Of a stretch of 64,000 nt of DNA, positions 1-12,621 are shown in pieces. The number at the start of each line of letters is the position of its first letter. Position 1 is the stretch's first letter. The stretch lies in the NCBI GenBank assembly GCA_949825025.1, contig OX463788.1, forward strand, positions 25,562,069 through 25,626,068, read 5' to 3'. A program made the translations under genes and the position numbers. The notes beneath the pieces are model-generated. The model saw nothing but the letters and a program-made list of their open reading frames with translations, was not told the origin of the DNA and ran no database searches. The DNA comes from Siphlonurus alternatus. Lineage: Eukaryota > Arthropoda > Insecta > Ephemeroptera > Siphlonuridae.

Positions 1-529
1 ATTATGAGCTTTATTTTATACCAATATAAAGCTCATACTTATGCTCACCTGAAAGAGCAGACAGCTCATTATTGCAACAAAATCATGATGAGCAGATAGC
101 TCATTATTCCGAACGAGGGACGATATATTTTTTAATGAACTGCTTGTTTGCTTATTGCACAGTATCTAATTACAGTATAATGAGCTTATCTGTTCTCTGC
201 CAGGCATAAACCCACAATGTAGCACTCTTATATTTTACTGTGCATACACTTCTCCTGTAATACTTAATAAGCCAGTGCTAGGTCTTCCACAAAGAGCGGG
301 GAAGTTAAAATCAAATGTCACTTGTGACCAGTGCCATATAACAGGCTTCAGGTGAAGGAAAGTGTAGCTACAAAATAGAAACCAAAATTGTTTAGATCTA
401 GTATTTTCTAACAATAATTCGAATGGTCCTCCATAGAGAAATGTGTTGATTTTACATGAGTCAAAATGTGAAGGTCTAGAATTAAGTGTCTGAATAATAA
501 TTTGAAAATAAAATGCTCTTTGCTTACAG

Positions 530-3500
530 ATGGCAGAAGATTTTCAAGTCGAGGTTCCTTCAGAGCTTAAGCAACCAAGCATCTATTTACTTTGTCGTCC
601 TCTTGTCCATCTTGATTCTGTTCTTCCTGGGTATGTACTCCAGTCTCCTTACATCTAATTGTTAGCTGCAAATGTGATATTACATGACCATTCAATTGTT
701 CATTCCATACAGTATAAAAATTATGTTCAATACAATTAGGGCAGAGCAGTTATGCTTAAAATGTAGTCTTAGGTCATACTCATCCTCTCAGTATTATCAT
801 TTTAATAAATAAATCCTCTAATAATTCATCACCAATGAAAATACAATATTCAAATTAAGGAAAGTAAACCATTAAAGTTGTGATAAATTTATTAAAAGAA
901 AAAATAGGAATAACCAGCAAGGCCTTACTTATCGAAAGAGTCACAGCAGGTGAAAATAAAAGTTAGAATATTTATTCAAATGAATGTTTTAACAGTGAGC
1001 TGTTGTCCAATACGACTAAGCTAGCTGTGTGTAACTTTACTCTGTCCTAATACCAACTTTGATGTAAGGGTCTGAGGTATGATTGTGTCAAGCAAAGCAT
1101 AGGAGTAAATGGGATGTATTTTTGTTAATGAGTTCCTTAAGGAACATGGTGGTAGAAATAGGCTAGATAGTAAGAAACACATGGGTGATAAAACTGATAA
1201 ATGAGAGTGGAGTGAAAGAAATCATAATTGACAAGTATGAACGTAGGTAGCATGCTACGTTGGTTTGGACATGTTGTGAGAATGAGTGAAGAAAAATAAT
1301 TACAAAACAGGTTGTAAAGGTAGAGTAGAAGGAACAAAAAGATTAGGTAGACTTAGACCAAAAAAGGTTTGGTTGGTTATGATTGAAGAATGTTTGAAGA
1401 ACAGGTGTGTTCGAGGTACTTTGTGCAATAGAGAGTGTAGATGACAAAAAAGTATTATGAATATATGTATCTGAAGCAAGTGGAATATGTTAGAATTGAG
1501 TGTTGAGAAGGTCTATTTGTTGACAGCCAGGGTAATAATGCTGCTGGCTTACCCCTTAAGGGATATAGAATAGAATAGAAATTAGCTTTATTGTGGCAAG
1601 GTTTGGCCCATTCTTACACCTAACCGCAATAGTGCCATGTTATGTAAATGGGGCGATTTTACGAAAGAGTTATCTAGAAAGTTATCCACTTTTCTCACTA
1701 ACCGCAGTTAGTGCCAGCCTAATTCAATGACACTAAACGTGGCTAGTGAGAAATCTGGTTAATTTCCTTCAATAATCACGCCCAATATGTAGGCATGTAT
1801 GTATGTATGTATGTATGTATTTTAAATTATATTTTTATAAGGACATTTTATGTCCAATAGATGCCATCAGGGAAATGCGAAAATACTCTGAGAAGTTTGG
1901 TCAGGAGACCGAGAGTCACCAGCATCAACACTTAGATGCAGAAATGCAAGTAAACATGCGCCTCTTCCGAGCTCAGCGTAACTTCTACATTTCAGGTTTT
2001 GCTCTCTTCCTCAGTCTGTGAGTATACAGTATGTGCTTCAGAAAAAATACATCAATGACTACAATAATAGGTTGCAAGGGCAACAACAATCAGCAGTAGG
2101 ATCACACATGTTTTTACTACTGTAACAATAAATTATGTACTGAACACTGAACTATATAGTATGGAAGGCTTGCTCTTTAACATGGCTCGCGTTGAATCAA
2201 CTTTTATAATAATAATTCGTTTATTGAACACAAATCTAGTGTGCATACAGTATGTTAAATTTGCTGCCATAAAAAAAAAAAATAAAAAATAAAAAATTTC
2301 AAATATTTTTTATTTTTTTATTAGGAAGCAGTTTTTTCAAAGTTTTTTTTTCTTTCTTTTTTAATTTTTTAAGATGCTTACTTGGCTCAGAATAGACAGA
2401 GGTGCTTTCTAATAGCCAACAATGTATGCTGTTATAAAGTTCAATGAAAATTTTTAGTATGTTTTGTCACTCATTTTTATACAGATTTTAGAGTGAGACG
2501 ATATTGTGTCTTTATGGCTTGGATACCGCGTCACTCACGGCCACTTAAAAATATTATTTGAAAAATAATAAACGCTTACTGAGCTCATTTACACAAATTT
2601 AATTGAAGTATTGTTACATTAGTATGAGATTGTGAAAGAAAGAAATAGAACAACGAGTAAATTAAGTTTCTGCAGAAGGGGTACACATGCCACGTAGGTG
2701 TCCATGGCACCCATAGCACCAGAAGAACAAAAATAATGAAAAAATCATTCACTTTTAGACCTATACCAATCAAATCCAAATTAAAAAATACACTGAAAAA
2801 ACTATTCTTTAAAATTCATACGCAAAACGTTTTTTTTTTTTTTTTTTTTTTCAAAATAATTTTGAAACGTTGATTAAGTAGCATAAGAGCATATAATTTG
2901 TCAAAATTATCAACTTTGGTTAATCTCATAGTTATCAATGCTTATAACGAGAAAATCTGACCCATAAGTAGAATGTTACTGCAAGAGTTGCTAAAAATAA
3001 TTAAAGTGATAGCTAAACTTTGTTGCTATTATAGCCATTATAGCCCCTCTCTTCACTTCTATATAAAATATTTTTTACTTACATTACCTTTGTTTGATAA
3101 TCTTATTAAAAGAAAAGGATAGGAATAACCAGCAAGGCCTTACCGATCGAAAGAGTCACAGCAGGTGGAAATTCTTGCGGTCACAGAGGTTCACTCGAAA
3201 GTTTTTACATTTTTGAAACGTTTCGCATCGTGGAGATGCTTCTTCAGTCACAAGAAGAAGTAGAATTACCTTTGTTTGTAATTCAAATACTAACATTTAC
3301 TGTGATATAAATTTTATTTTTTCGAAATCAAAATGATGTTTGATAGTTTTGCATACAGTATAGCATTGTGTAACTAAAGACTGATTGCAGGGTAATTCGT
3401 CGACTAGTGATCCTGATTTCTGCACAAGCAACTCTGCTTGCCCAGAGTGAGGCAGCTATGCAGCAGGCCAAGTCAGCCACCTCAACTGCTCAGAGTCTGC

Positions 3501-4779
3501 TGAATGCCTCATCCACAGCTCAGCAACGAACCGGCGAGGTTGCACAGAATGATACTAATGAGGCACATGACAAGCAAGTAACTCAGCTGAAGGACCGAGT
3601 GGAACGCCTTGAAAAAGGTGAAATATATGTTAATTATTATGAATATTCTTTTTGGCTGACTGCACTAGTAAAATTGGATTCATAAAGTTTTGGCACAGTT
3701 GAAACTTTTCTATGTTACTGGTACTGATGTAACGTAATTGGATAAAAGTGAGAGCCCGTGGATCATACGAGATAAAAGAACATTGCAGTTAGTTTCTTAT
3801 CTCGTTACACTAATAACAACCTGTAGTGAAAATGGTCTTACCCATTTGATGTGTAGGCTTACAATTATATATTACAGGCTTATCTGTACAACTTGGGACT
3901 GTTGAAACATTACCCCCATAGATATGCTGGAGCTGAATTTCCAGAAGACAAAGAGATTCAGATTTGCAATTTTAGGGAGATAAAAGAGCACCTGTACGAA
4001 TGAATTTTCAGTTTATTATTCACCCCTGTTTTTATCAGCCAATAGAAAAAGATTGACTCTGAAAAGTGCTCATGAGTGGTAGTTTTATTTCATAGAAAGT
4101 AGGTGTGATGTGGGAAAGCATTATTTCATAAATCAGACTGTAAGAAAGTGGAACTCCCTTGCTGAAATGGTGGGAGCAAAAAGTTAAGAACTATGTTGAG
4201 TTTTGAAAATCGATCGTGTGCTACTGTATTGTAGCTGCATTTGTCACATAATTGCCAATTCTACTTTACTCTATAATATTCTTCAAAAGTAAGCTTCTGC
4301 CTCATCTAAAAGCTCTGCTTGGAACTTTGAAAAAATTTACTTTGTTGATTTTTTTTTTCAATTTACATTAATTAAAATGTGAATGATTGTTGTTTCAACT
4401 TTACACACTGCTTGCATCAACTACATCAATCTCCATAGACTGCTACACCACCCCATAAATAAAGCAACACAGCAGAGATAATGTTTGCACAATCCAAAGT
4501 TTTAAACAAGTTGTTATAAAATTGGGTATAGCTCTTAACATTTTGTTTTTGTTTTTTTAATGCCTTCCTTTACACTTAATTTCTTACAATTTAATGATTT
4601 AATTTTATTAATATTATTATTATTGTTATCTTTTTTTAGAGCTGAGTAAGGAGAAGCTTGACAAGGAAGCCATGAAGCATCAGTCAGAGTCTCTGATAGC
4701 TGAATATGATCGGCTTCGACAGGAGAATCTGTCTCTTCAGGCATCTGGTGATCGAGCAGAAGACTCAAAGGATAAGTAG
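530..4779 (+). CDS. BCAP31: BAP31-like ER membrane protein (3' four exons, 5' partial)
   Basis: Four exons join in phase: 530-630, 1861-2017, 3391-3617 and 4640-4779 (stop 4777-4779). All have AG acceptors and GT donors. The joined protein reads RWQKIFKSRFLQ, a hydrophobic segment (YFVVLLSILILFFL), DAIREMRKYSEKF, HLDAEMQVNMRLFRAQRN, a second hydrophobic segment (FYISGFALFLSLVIRRLVIL), then SAQATLLAQSEAA and a charged, coiled-coil-like tail. This is the BAP31/BAP29 order: transmembrane segments 2 and 3, then a cytosolic coiled coil. About 207 residues are present. The family is near 240, so only an N-terminal exon with transmembrane segment 1 is missing, upstream of base 1. BAP31 proteins help membrane proteins leave or be retained in the ER. 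The C-terminus ends DSKDK, with lysine at -3 but not a canonical KKxx ER-retrieval signal. Confidence 0.93.
1100..1592 (+). pseudogene. Decayed LINE 3' end (reverse transcriptase C-terminus) in a BAP31 intron
   Basis: Around 1245-1440 the plus strand reads MLRWFGHVVRMSEEK, then GTKRLGRLRPKKVWL and MIEECLKNRCVRG, broken by stop codons. This WFGHV..R / GRP+KTW pattern is the usual C-terminus of arthropod non-LTR retrotransposon reverse transcriptases. The fragment ends in a tail of TAGAA units near 1566-1580. The same 3' end (gaagcaagtg ... aataatgctg.tggctta.ccc.taaggg) occurs inverted at 9787-9930. Confidence 0.6.
1651..1783. mobile_element. Palindromic MITE, family G (copy 1)
   Basis: Imperfect palindrome with ends gggcgattttacgaaag / aataatcacgccc and an inner CTAACCGCAGTTAG core. 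Related copies are at 42681-42810 and 57503-57657 (shared: CACGAA.G, AACCACGGTTA-like core, GAGAAATCT, CGC.CCC end). No coding capacity. Confidence 0.6.
3100..3250 (-). repeat. Interspersed repeat with a hammerhead-like core
   Basis: The segment ataggaataaccagcaagg followed by a spacer and cgaaagagtcacagcaggtg (3119-3170) recurs at 906-950. Only the 3' copy continues into a block that on the minus strand reads CTGAAGA, a 5-bp stem GCATC/GATGC, then GAAAC (3220-3247). Penelope-like and related retroelements often end in such motifs. The flanking stems of a full ribozyme could not be confirmed by eye. Confidence 0.45.
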
Positions 4780-5051
4780 ACTGACGACTGAGCTTACTAC
4801 AGCATTCAAAGTTGAAAGCATCCACTAATCTGGCAGTGATAATGATTACTTGATTTACTTTACTGAGAAAGATGATGTCATCCTGAGTCAGTACTACACT
4901 ACTTTGACCATTTAAAACTAGCACAGTAAATTTAACAAATTATCTGCATTATTCATTGTATGCTATTTATACTTTGCGGCTTCATTTATTTTAAGCTAAT
5001 CGAAAATAGCAAATTCCTGTTTTGGAACTGCCAATAGAAATTCATATTAGA

Positions 5052-5057
5052 AATAAA
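5052..5057 (+). terminator. Candidate poly(A) signal of the BAP31 gene
   Basis: AATAAA lies about 270 bases after the BAP31 stop codon, on the same strand. It is the first canonical hexamer seen downstream. The 3' UTR between them shows nothing else notable. Confidence 0.5.
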
Positions 5058-5063
5058 AGCCTT

Positions 5064-7015
5064 TTAATTCATTTGCTAATGTTGCCAGTAACTAACAGTT
5101 ATTTAATCAAGAAAGTGAAGGCATGTTAAATTTTCTGAATTGTGGTTGGTTGGTTGGTTACCAATGGCGGAACTTGTTTTTCAACATTGTTCACAGTGCT
5201 CTCTGGGGCTCCTAATACCCAGTCTGCACGCCAGACAGTTAAGTACCGTTTCTTAGCGGGGCACGTATGTTGTTTGCACAACATTCCGCGGTCTTAATCA
5301 CCCCAGCGAAGTATAGACAGCCGTAAGCTGTCTTCCTCCTACCAACTCTTTCATCTAGTAGCGGTAAAATAAGTATTGTGTCGCATAACATGCCACCTAT
5401 TGGCATATTTTGAATGAACTAATTTTATACTACAGACTAACTCACTCCTATGCTCTATTTAATTGTATCTTATTTTATATTCGGGCGGTTCAAAATACTT
5501 GTATAGTAGTAAATAATAACAAAATGATCAAAGTCTGGTTCAAGAGTATACTGTATTAATTAAATTTCAATATTATTTGCTCTATTTTTTTTTTAAAATT
5601 ACCAGAAAAGAGGGGGGGGGTGACAACTAACACACCCCTAATGTAAAATACAGTTGCAAAAAATCTGAAGAAATTAGCAATTTGTAGTTAGCCACCAAAT
5701 GTAATTAGAAACGCAGAAAATTTATTATTTTTTTTTGTGTGGATTTTTACCAGTGGGTAACTTATTAATCCTAGAATGAAAGGCGGAAAACAACTTTATT
5801 TTAAATTTGACTGTCTGTTGATAATTATCTTCTGAGCGATGAGTCGAACAACATTTCTGCCACTTCGCTGCCGCATGACTCATCTCATTAGAAGGAGATA
5901 TGAAATTTCAACAGTCGGGTAAGTGGCTCACTGGTTGGTTAGACACTGACCATTACCATGCACCTCATGACATACGGCACATACCAGTGGGCCAAAGTAC
6001 CTCGCGAGCTGAAACATCACATCTTGTGCCAATTCAAAATTTCAAATTTTGATTTTCAAGAAATATGAAAAAATGAATAATGAAATATGGTCACAGCGAG
6101 CTGGCAAAAATGGTGTTTGACTTATCATTTGGAAGAATTTTATGAACTAATATTCAAAATTAAATATGTTGCCTTCCTTCCCCTTTAACTTGTAACATGC
6201 AGGTCAATTCTAGTTTTTTTTATTTTTTATTTATTTATTTTTTTTTTTAATTTCAAATATTTTCTTTTAATTACGATTTAAATATATTAATTTGTTTGTT
6301 TTTTCCTGTTAGAGTGTTGTTAAAATAATATGCTAACAGTTACCCTAAATCAATTCCCAGATCTCCACTAATTATAATGTAGATATAACTACTTTTCTCC
6401 TCTTTTCCCCTTCCTCTCCCCATCTATTTCCTGTCCTTGAATTGGTATTTGGTTAATCTGTTTTCAACTATTATTGTGTTATAATTAAGAAAGTTACTTG
6501 TGAGAATTTGAAAATATATGGAAGAAAAAAAAAAAAAAAAAACTTTAAACCCTCAGATCATATATTTATTATTATTAATATTTTTCAATTGTTTAAGTAT
6601 ATTCTATTTGTAATATAAGTATATTCTATTTGTAATATCCACAAGCATCTTATTTAAATTCTTGCCTGCTTTGATATTAAGTGCTTCATATCTTTTCAGT
6701 GTTTTAAAAAAAAAAGAAATGTGAAACTTGTGGCAGGTATGTAGTCCAAATATAATGTTGTAATGGTTGATTTCAAGCTTGTATATATTTTTTTCCTAAT
6801 TGCAGCAGGAATACCATTTGCAAGAAAATTTTCTTATTGTTTTTTTAACCCTATAAACTGAATAATCCCATTTATTGATTATTATGTATTCAATAATAAT
6901 CATTGAGCATTGATCATTGTGAGCTAAGCAAACCTAACGAAAGTAACTTTAAAATTATATACACATATTTTTTTTTTTTTTTTTGTACCTTGGATGATTT
7001 CCATTTGCAGCCTTG
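5064..7015. other. Intergenic, no gene seen
   Basis: After the BAP31 poly(A) signal this stretch holds poly-T and poly-A runs, a (TTGG)n run near 5147-5158 and a GC-richer block at about 5160-5360 of unknown origin. No coding exon was recognised on either strand. Confidence 0.6.
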
Positions 7016-7738
7016 TTAAGGTAGAGATAACGCCGAACAGCTGTACGACGTACTTCCCTTTGATTAACATGTAAACCTTAGCAAATTCACAAAAATTCTG
7101 AAATTTTTTTGACACGGATATTAGTGCTTAAGGGTAAGGTAACGCCACCAATGTTAAAAAAAATCCCTCACACAAAAATTCTGAAAAAAATTTAAAATGT
7201 TCTCCTCTACACCCCCTATCAGTAGCTAAAATATCAGGTATACAAATTCGATCTAGTTTTTGAGTTATGAATTTTTAAAGTTGACTAATTTAACATGGGA
7301 TTTCCATTTCTCCAAAAACTCAAAAACTAGATCGAATTTGTATACCTGATATTTTAGCTACTGATAGGGGGTGTAGAGGAGAGCATTTTAAATTTTTTTC
7401 ATAATTTTTGTGTGAGGGATTTTTTTTAACATTGGTGGCGTTACCTTACCCTTAAAAGCCATAGGAAAAAAATTAAAACAATTTAACGAGTCGATTTTTT
7501 TTAATATATATATTTTTTTTTTTAATTTTCAGCATAGGGCTTTCCCATAGAGAGACAAACTAAGAATTTCATTTAAAAAAATCAGCTCGTTAAATTGTGT
7601 TGACACTTTTTCTATGGCTTTTAGGCACTAATATCTACCTCTCAAAAAAACTTCAGAATTTTTGTGAATTTGCTAAGGTTTACATGTTAATCAAAGGGGA
7701 TTACGTCGAACAGCTGTTCGGCGTTAGCTCTACCTTAA
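7016..7738. mobile_element. Palindromic TTAA-bounded MITE, family C, carrying a nested family A copy
   Basis: Terminal inverted repeats TTAAGGTAGAGATAACGCC / ggcgttagctctaccttaa. The arms also share gattaacatgtaaacctta and its complement. The element is split by a complete family A copy at 7129-7455. A second family C copy lies at 12622-13045. TTAA at both ends suggests a piggyBac-type target site, by inference. No transposase is present. Confidence 0.7.
7129..7455. mobile_element. Palindromic TTAA-bounded MITE, family A (copy 1)
   Basis: Near-perfect palindrome. Ends are TTAAGGGTAAGGTAACGCC and its complement. Arms include atcaggtatacaaat and ctagtttttgagttatgaat, and the centre is about 7295. 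It is inserted inside family C. Copies of family A also lie at 10625, 11156, 12042, 14487, 19615 and 61310. Confidence 0.8.
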
Positions 7739-8017
7739 TCACCATGCCTGTGTTATATTTACAGAACATAGTCGACAAGGCTGCAGGTAATTTTTTCAAG
7801 GTGGCGAGTTTACTTGATGACTGATAAGAGTTATACATCTTCTTACTATTGCTTAGCAATAATTAATAGAGTATATTTTGAGTTGGAGGCTCATAATATT
7901 CTAATAAGTTCAGCATCATGTACTTGCTACACCCATCAGTCTGTTCCACCATTTGTGACTGACTGTACATTATTTATCCTTTGTTTGCTCTGGAATGTTA
8001 AATGACTGTCTATAGAA

Positions 8018-8287
8018 AGTCGCCAAGTCATGTTAGTTAGAGTTTGTAATCAATACTCATATAAATTTTATTCACCTTCGGTGCAACCGTGTGAAGTTGC
8101 AGTGCAAAGTAAGAAAGCGAGTCCTTGCTGACGTAACAACTCATAGCCAGACACAGTTAGCATTGAGTAGTGATGTCGACAAGAACTCTATATTTCTTAC
8201 TTCACACTACAACTTTTCATGGCTGCATCGCTCTTGGATAAAAATAATGTGAATATTATATATAAACCCTGATGACACTTGGCGACT
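8018..8287. mobile_element. MITE with AGTCGCCAAGT / ACTTGGCGACT ends
   Basis: Terminal inverted repeats agtcgccaagtcat and atgacacttggcgact flank about 240 bases of non-coding sequence. A single copy was seen in the window. Confidence 0.55.
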
Positions 8288-8289
8288 AT

Positions 8290-9786
8290 CTAATTTGTAA
8301 TTGAGGCCTGCATCCCTTTAACCTCTTGTCCTCATACACTTTGAGACATTTGGAACTTTACACTGGATCATTAGCTTTTCTCTCACTATTGCTGTAATAA
8401 GGAAATGTGAATGAAGTGTTTTTGAATCGGTAAAAATAACTCCTGAAACTTACCAGTGTTTGGGAGGTTTACAACAGAAAAAGTGCATTGTTCTAAATGT
8501 TGCAGTGTCACTATGAATTGGCACTAAGCCTGGAGATTTAAAATTGAAATTTTCTTATTATTGAAAGAATCTTTTTAAGTATAGTATGGGTATTGACGTC
8601 ATAAAGACAAGTATGGACATCTGGTGGATTTTACCTTGGAGTGTGATTCTAAAAGTGGCATCGTTTTGATATCAGAGCTTTGCTACTGGCTTAAGTTCAC
8701 GTGCAAGTTGAGTCGCATTGATTCTTATAAGAGGTTTTCAATGCCATATCTTTGTGTTTTATGAGGTCAATATAGTATATATACACTAGGGACTTCACAT
8801 AGATTTTAGTTTAGAAATGTTAAATACCACACTTAAAATTTCTATGCTAAAATTAATAACAATTTTTTTGTGAAATTCTTAATACAGTATATAATTATGT
8901 ATTTAAATAAATTTATCACTACTGCAATTTTTTATTCCCCCTTTTTTCTTAAAAAAAAAAAAAAAAAATTTATTGTAAATGGCTCGGCATTACTGGAAAT
9001 ATCTTTTTACTGTTTTGTTTGTACTTTTTTCTTCATAACTGATGGCTAGTGTGTACTTTTTTAAATCAAATAAATTGTTCTTGAATATTAAAGAGCAACA
9101 TCTTCAAGTTTAAGGATTCTGGTACTCCATTCCCATTCAAATATTTAACAGTGACTATTTTCATTTCTGTTCAGATTCTTTTGCAATGATGCTTGAAAAT
9201 TAAGATTTATAAAGTATTATTCCATTATTTTACTTCAGAATAATAAGTAAAATTCAGTGCTTTATTAAAACAGTATGTGTCAGTTCTTGCATTTTCATAC
9301 TTGAAATTTATATATCAGTTCATAAAATTTTGAACAGAGTGGAGTACTTGTATTCTTAAACTGTGTTTTAATCATAATAATATAAAACCAATCATATATT
9401 CACTAATTATTGTAGTTTGATTCAATTACAGAGGATGTTGATATAACATTTTTTTATTATAGGCGATGTTAGCTTTGCCCTGACAGCCGTTCTACCCACA
9501 TAACCTCAAATACCAGGGTGATCACAAAGTTCTTGAAAATTACTGCAACAGAACCAATAAAATCAAATCAATCTTAATATTGTACATATTCTATACATAA
9601 AATTGAATCCTTGGAATTCAACATTTTCAAAACTTAGTTCAAAAAACTTATTGACAAAGTGGCTTTATAACTTATAATGTGTGTATATGTATACATTATC
9701 TAGTATATTGTACGACTATTAAATAAGTGCTGTAATATTCAAAAGTATAATATTATACATACAATATGGTCATGCTATATCCCTTT
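8290..9786. other. Intergenic, no gene seen
   Basis: AT-rich sequence with homopolymer runs. A consensus CRE, TGACGTCA, is at 8594-8601. No exon or repeat family was recognised. Confidence 0.5.
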
Positions 9787-9930
9787 AAATTACAGCCCTT
9801 ACGGGTTAAGCCATCAGCATTATTACGTCAGCCATCCACAAATAGACCTCCACGGCACTCTATTCTCAAATACTTCACTTGCTTCAGGGATACGTACTCT
9901 TGATACTCCTTTGCCTTCTACACTGTCTGT
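9787..9930 (-). pseudogene. Second copy of the same LINE 3' end, minus strand
   Basis: The reverse complement contains ctgaagcaagtg, gaggtctatttgt, taataatgctgatggctta and the terminal hairpin-like taacccgtaagggc. These correspond in order to 1465-1565 on the plus strand. Only the last ~140 bases of the element are present. Confidence 0.6.
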
Positions 9931-9953
9931 TGCACATTTATATAATTATTGAA

Positions 9954-10100
<147 letters not shown>

Positions 10101-10261
10101 TATGATGAGACTTTCATCAGCTTCAAAACTGACTCTTTGCACACTCTGATAATTTAAGAGCTATATATTCCTTATCACCACACCTCTAAAAGGTAAACTT
10201 TATCAGAAATTTCAACGCTGTGAAAATTATTTAGTGCATGAGAAAAGCGTCAATAATAAAA

Positions 10262-10372
10262 GGACAGCTGCTAAAAGGGGCTTGGGTTCAAACCTGATTG
10301 TCTAAATTTTTAGCAATACTTCCAGCACGGGCTCAGAAAAATCTGAAGAAGAAAAAAAATCAGAGAAGCGTG
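10262..10372. mobile_element. Half copy of MITE family B
   Basis: Matches the right half of family B: a B-box-like gggttcaaacc, then tttttagcaatacttcc and a tract ending tcagag. Terminal repeats are missing. Confidence 0.45.
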
Positions 10373-10624
10373 CATAATTTGGTGTCACCTATTCGTTCTG
10401 TAATAAGAAAAAATCATTTATGTTTTCCATTTTCTAAGATTTTTTTGGTTATGGCTGCATTTTTCTATTCTATTGCCAGTTTTGCCCTTCCCTTTTCCCC
10501 CCTTAATTTTGAGAATCAAGTAATGAATGGATATAAGAACAAAAAAGAAAAATATATGAAATTTTAAAATTTGAATGCCAGTTTTTTAAAAATTTTAAAA
10601 ATAAAAAATGACATTCAGTGGATA

Positions 10625-10979
10625 TTAAGGGTAAGGTAACGCCACCAATGTTAAAAAAAATCCCTGTCACAAAAATTCTGAAAAAAATTTAAAATGTTCT
10701 CCTCTATACCCCCTATCAGTACCTAAAATATCAGGTATACAAATACGATCTAGTTTTTGAGTTATAAATTTTTAAAGTTGACTACTTTAACATGGAGAAA
10801 TGAAACTCCCATGTTAAATTGGTCAACTTTAAAAATTCATAACTCAAAAACTAGATCGTATTTGTACACCTGATATTTTAGCTACTGATAGGGGGTGTAG
10901 AGGAGAACATTTTAAATTTTTTTCAGAATTTTTGTGAGAGGGATATTTTTTAACATTGGTGGCGTTACCTTACCCTTAA
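10625..10979. mobile_element. MITE family A (copy 2)
   Basis: Complete palindrome from TTAAGGGTAAGG to CCTTACCCTTAA. The arms match copy 1 with few differences. The centre is atggagaaatgaaactcccat near 10800. Confidence 0.8.
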
Positions 10980-11155
10980 GTTCTCTTTTTTAAAAAAACA
11001 TATAAATAAAAAACTAACAAGTTTCAGATTTTAGTCAGAAAGTGGAATTTAAATGGTTTTATTTTTCTTACAAATTGCATGCACACTACTATATTGTAAT
11101 AATAAAAACACTCACGTGTGCACTTCTTTCATTTATTTAATTTATTGATCTCCAG

Positions 11156-11552
11156 TTAAGGGTACGTAAGATAGTGCCAACAATGTTAAAAAAAATTCCT
11201 CACACTAAAATTATGAAAAAAAATTAAAATGTTCTCTACACCCCCTATACTGATAGAGGGTGCCATGTAGAGGAGAACATTTAAATTTTTTTCATAATTT
11301 TTGTGTGAGGGATTTTTTTAACATTGGTGGACCCCAATTGGTATTAGTGGAATTTTCCACTACCACCAAGATCTGCACCGACGGCGGCTCCAGGCAGGCT
11401 CACGCACAGACCCTTCAGCGCTAACCGTCGCGACCCTAGCTTCTACTCACCAGAGCTTCGCAACGAGCAGCCAAAGCCACTCGCCTTCTCTGCCACCGGC
11501 GGCCTGGTATAGGCACAACGCTTCAGCGCCATCCATACCATCTTACCCTTAA
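11156..11552. mobile_element. MITE family A (copy 3), internally deleted and carrying a GC-rich insert
   Basis: Starts ttaagggtacgtaag and ends cttacccttaa. The palindrome has lost its centre, jumping from ctacaccccctatactgata straight into the returning arm. The right arm is interrupted at about 11330-11540 by a GC-rich block unlike anything else in the region. Confidence 0.6.
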
Positions 11553-11752
11553 GGAGCAGACAAAAATTAACAAATAAGACAAACAAGAACATTTTTCTTT
11601 TTCAAATACCTTTTAATGACTTGAACTCAAATAATTAAATAATTTATTTGAAATAAAATTGAATTTTAAATTAAATATAAATACATACATAATATATATT
11701 ATGTATATGTATACACACAACTCGGATCCTCATGCTGATTTTTTTTTTTTTT

Positions 11753-11951
11753 TCAAAGATATCAGGGATAGGATGCAGATGCAAGATGCACACGGATGAA
11801 CAAATATGGGCTTGCATCCGCATCCTGGCATTCCAGATGCGCACGGGAAAAAATTGTTGCATCTGGATGTGCATCCATGAATGCACGAAAAATTAATTTG
11901 CATCTCTTGGATGCACGAAAAAAACGCGTGCATCCAGTCCCTGAAAGATAT
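11753..11951. mobile_element. Small MITE with repeated GCATCC-type words
   Basis: Ends caaagatatcagggat and gtccctgaaagatat are inverted copies. The interior repeats gcatcc, tgcatctgg and ggatgcacg in both orientations. The window has no second copy. Confidence 0.5.
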
Positions 11952-12041
11952 ATATGAACTGTCGTATTGTAGGTACCGCGCGCTACAAGTTATTATTTCA
12001 GTTGTGCACATGCAAGTCATGTAAATGTATAATATATGTCT

Positions 12042-12429
12042 TTAAGGGTAAGGTAACACGGATCAGCTGACAAAAAATGAGCTAAAAAAATCCCACACAT
12101 GAAAATTATGAACAAAATTTAAAATGTTCTCCTCTAATTAAATCCTCTATCAGTGGCTAAAATATCAGGTGTACAAATTCGAGCTAGTTTTCGAGTTATA
12201 TGAATTTTTAAAGTTGACGAATTTAACATGGAAGTTCCATTTCTGTTAAATTAGTCAACTTTAAAAATTCATAACTCAAAAACTAGTTCGAATTTGTATA
12301 CCTGATATTTTTATAGCCACTGATATAGCTAGGGGGTGTAGAGGAAAACATTTTAAATATTTTTCATAATTTTCATGTGTGGGATTTTTTTAGCATTGGG
12401 TCAGCTGATCCATGTTACCTTACCCTTAA
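12042..12429. mobile_element. MITE family A (copy 4), GATCAGCTGA subtype
   Basis: TTAAGGGTAAGGTAACACGGATCAGCTGA-type ends instead of the GCCACCAATG subtype. It shares these ends with copies 6 and 7, so family A has at least two subfamilies here. Confidence 0.75.
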
Positions 12430-12529
12430 AACACTGTAACACATTTTTTTCTGCAAAATATCCGAATTACATTAATCTGAAACACTCTAATATACAAATG
12501 TGTAAAATATCATAATCATCTCATGAAAC

Positions 12530-12530
12530 T

Positions 12531-12598
<68 letters not shown>
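12530..12598. repeat. (AT)n microsatellite
   Basis: Uninterrupted AT dinucleotides apart from one break near 12540. Confidence 0.95.
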
Positions 12599-12599
<1 letters not shown>

Positions 12600-12621
12600 T
12601 TATTTTTTATTTATATTCACA

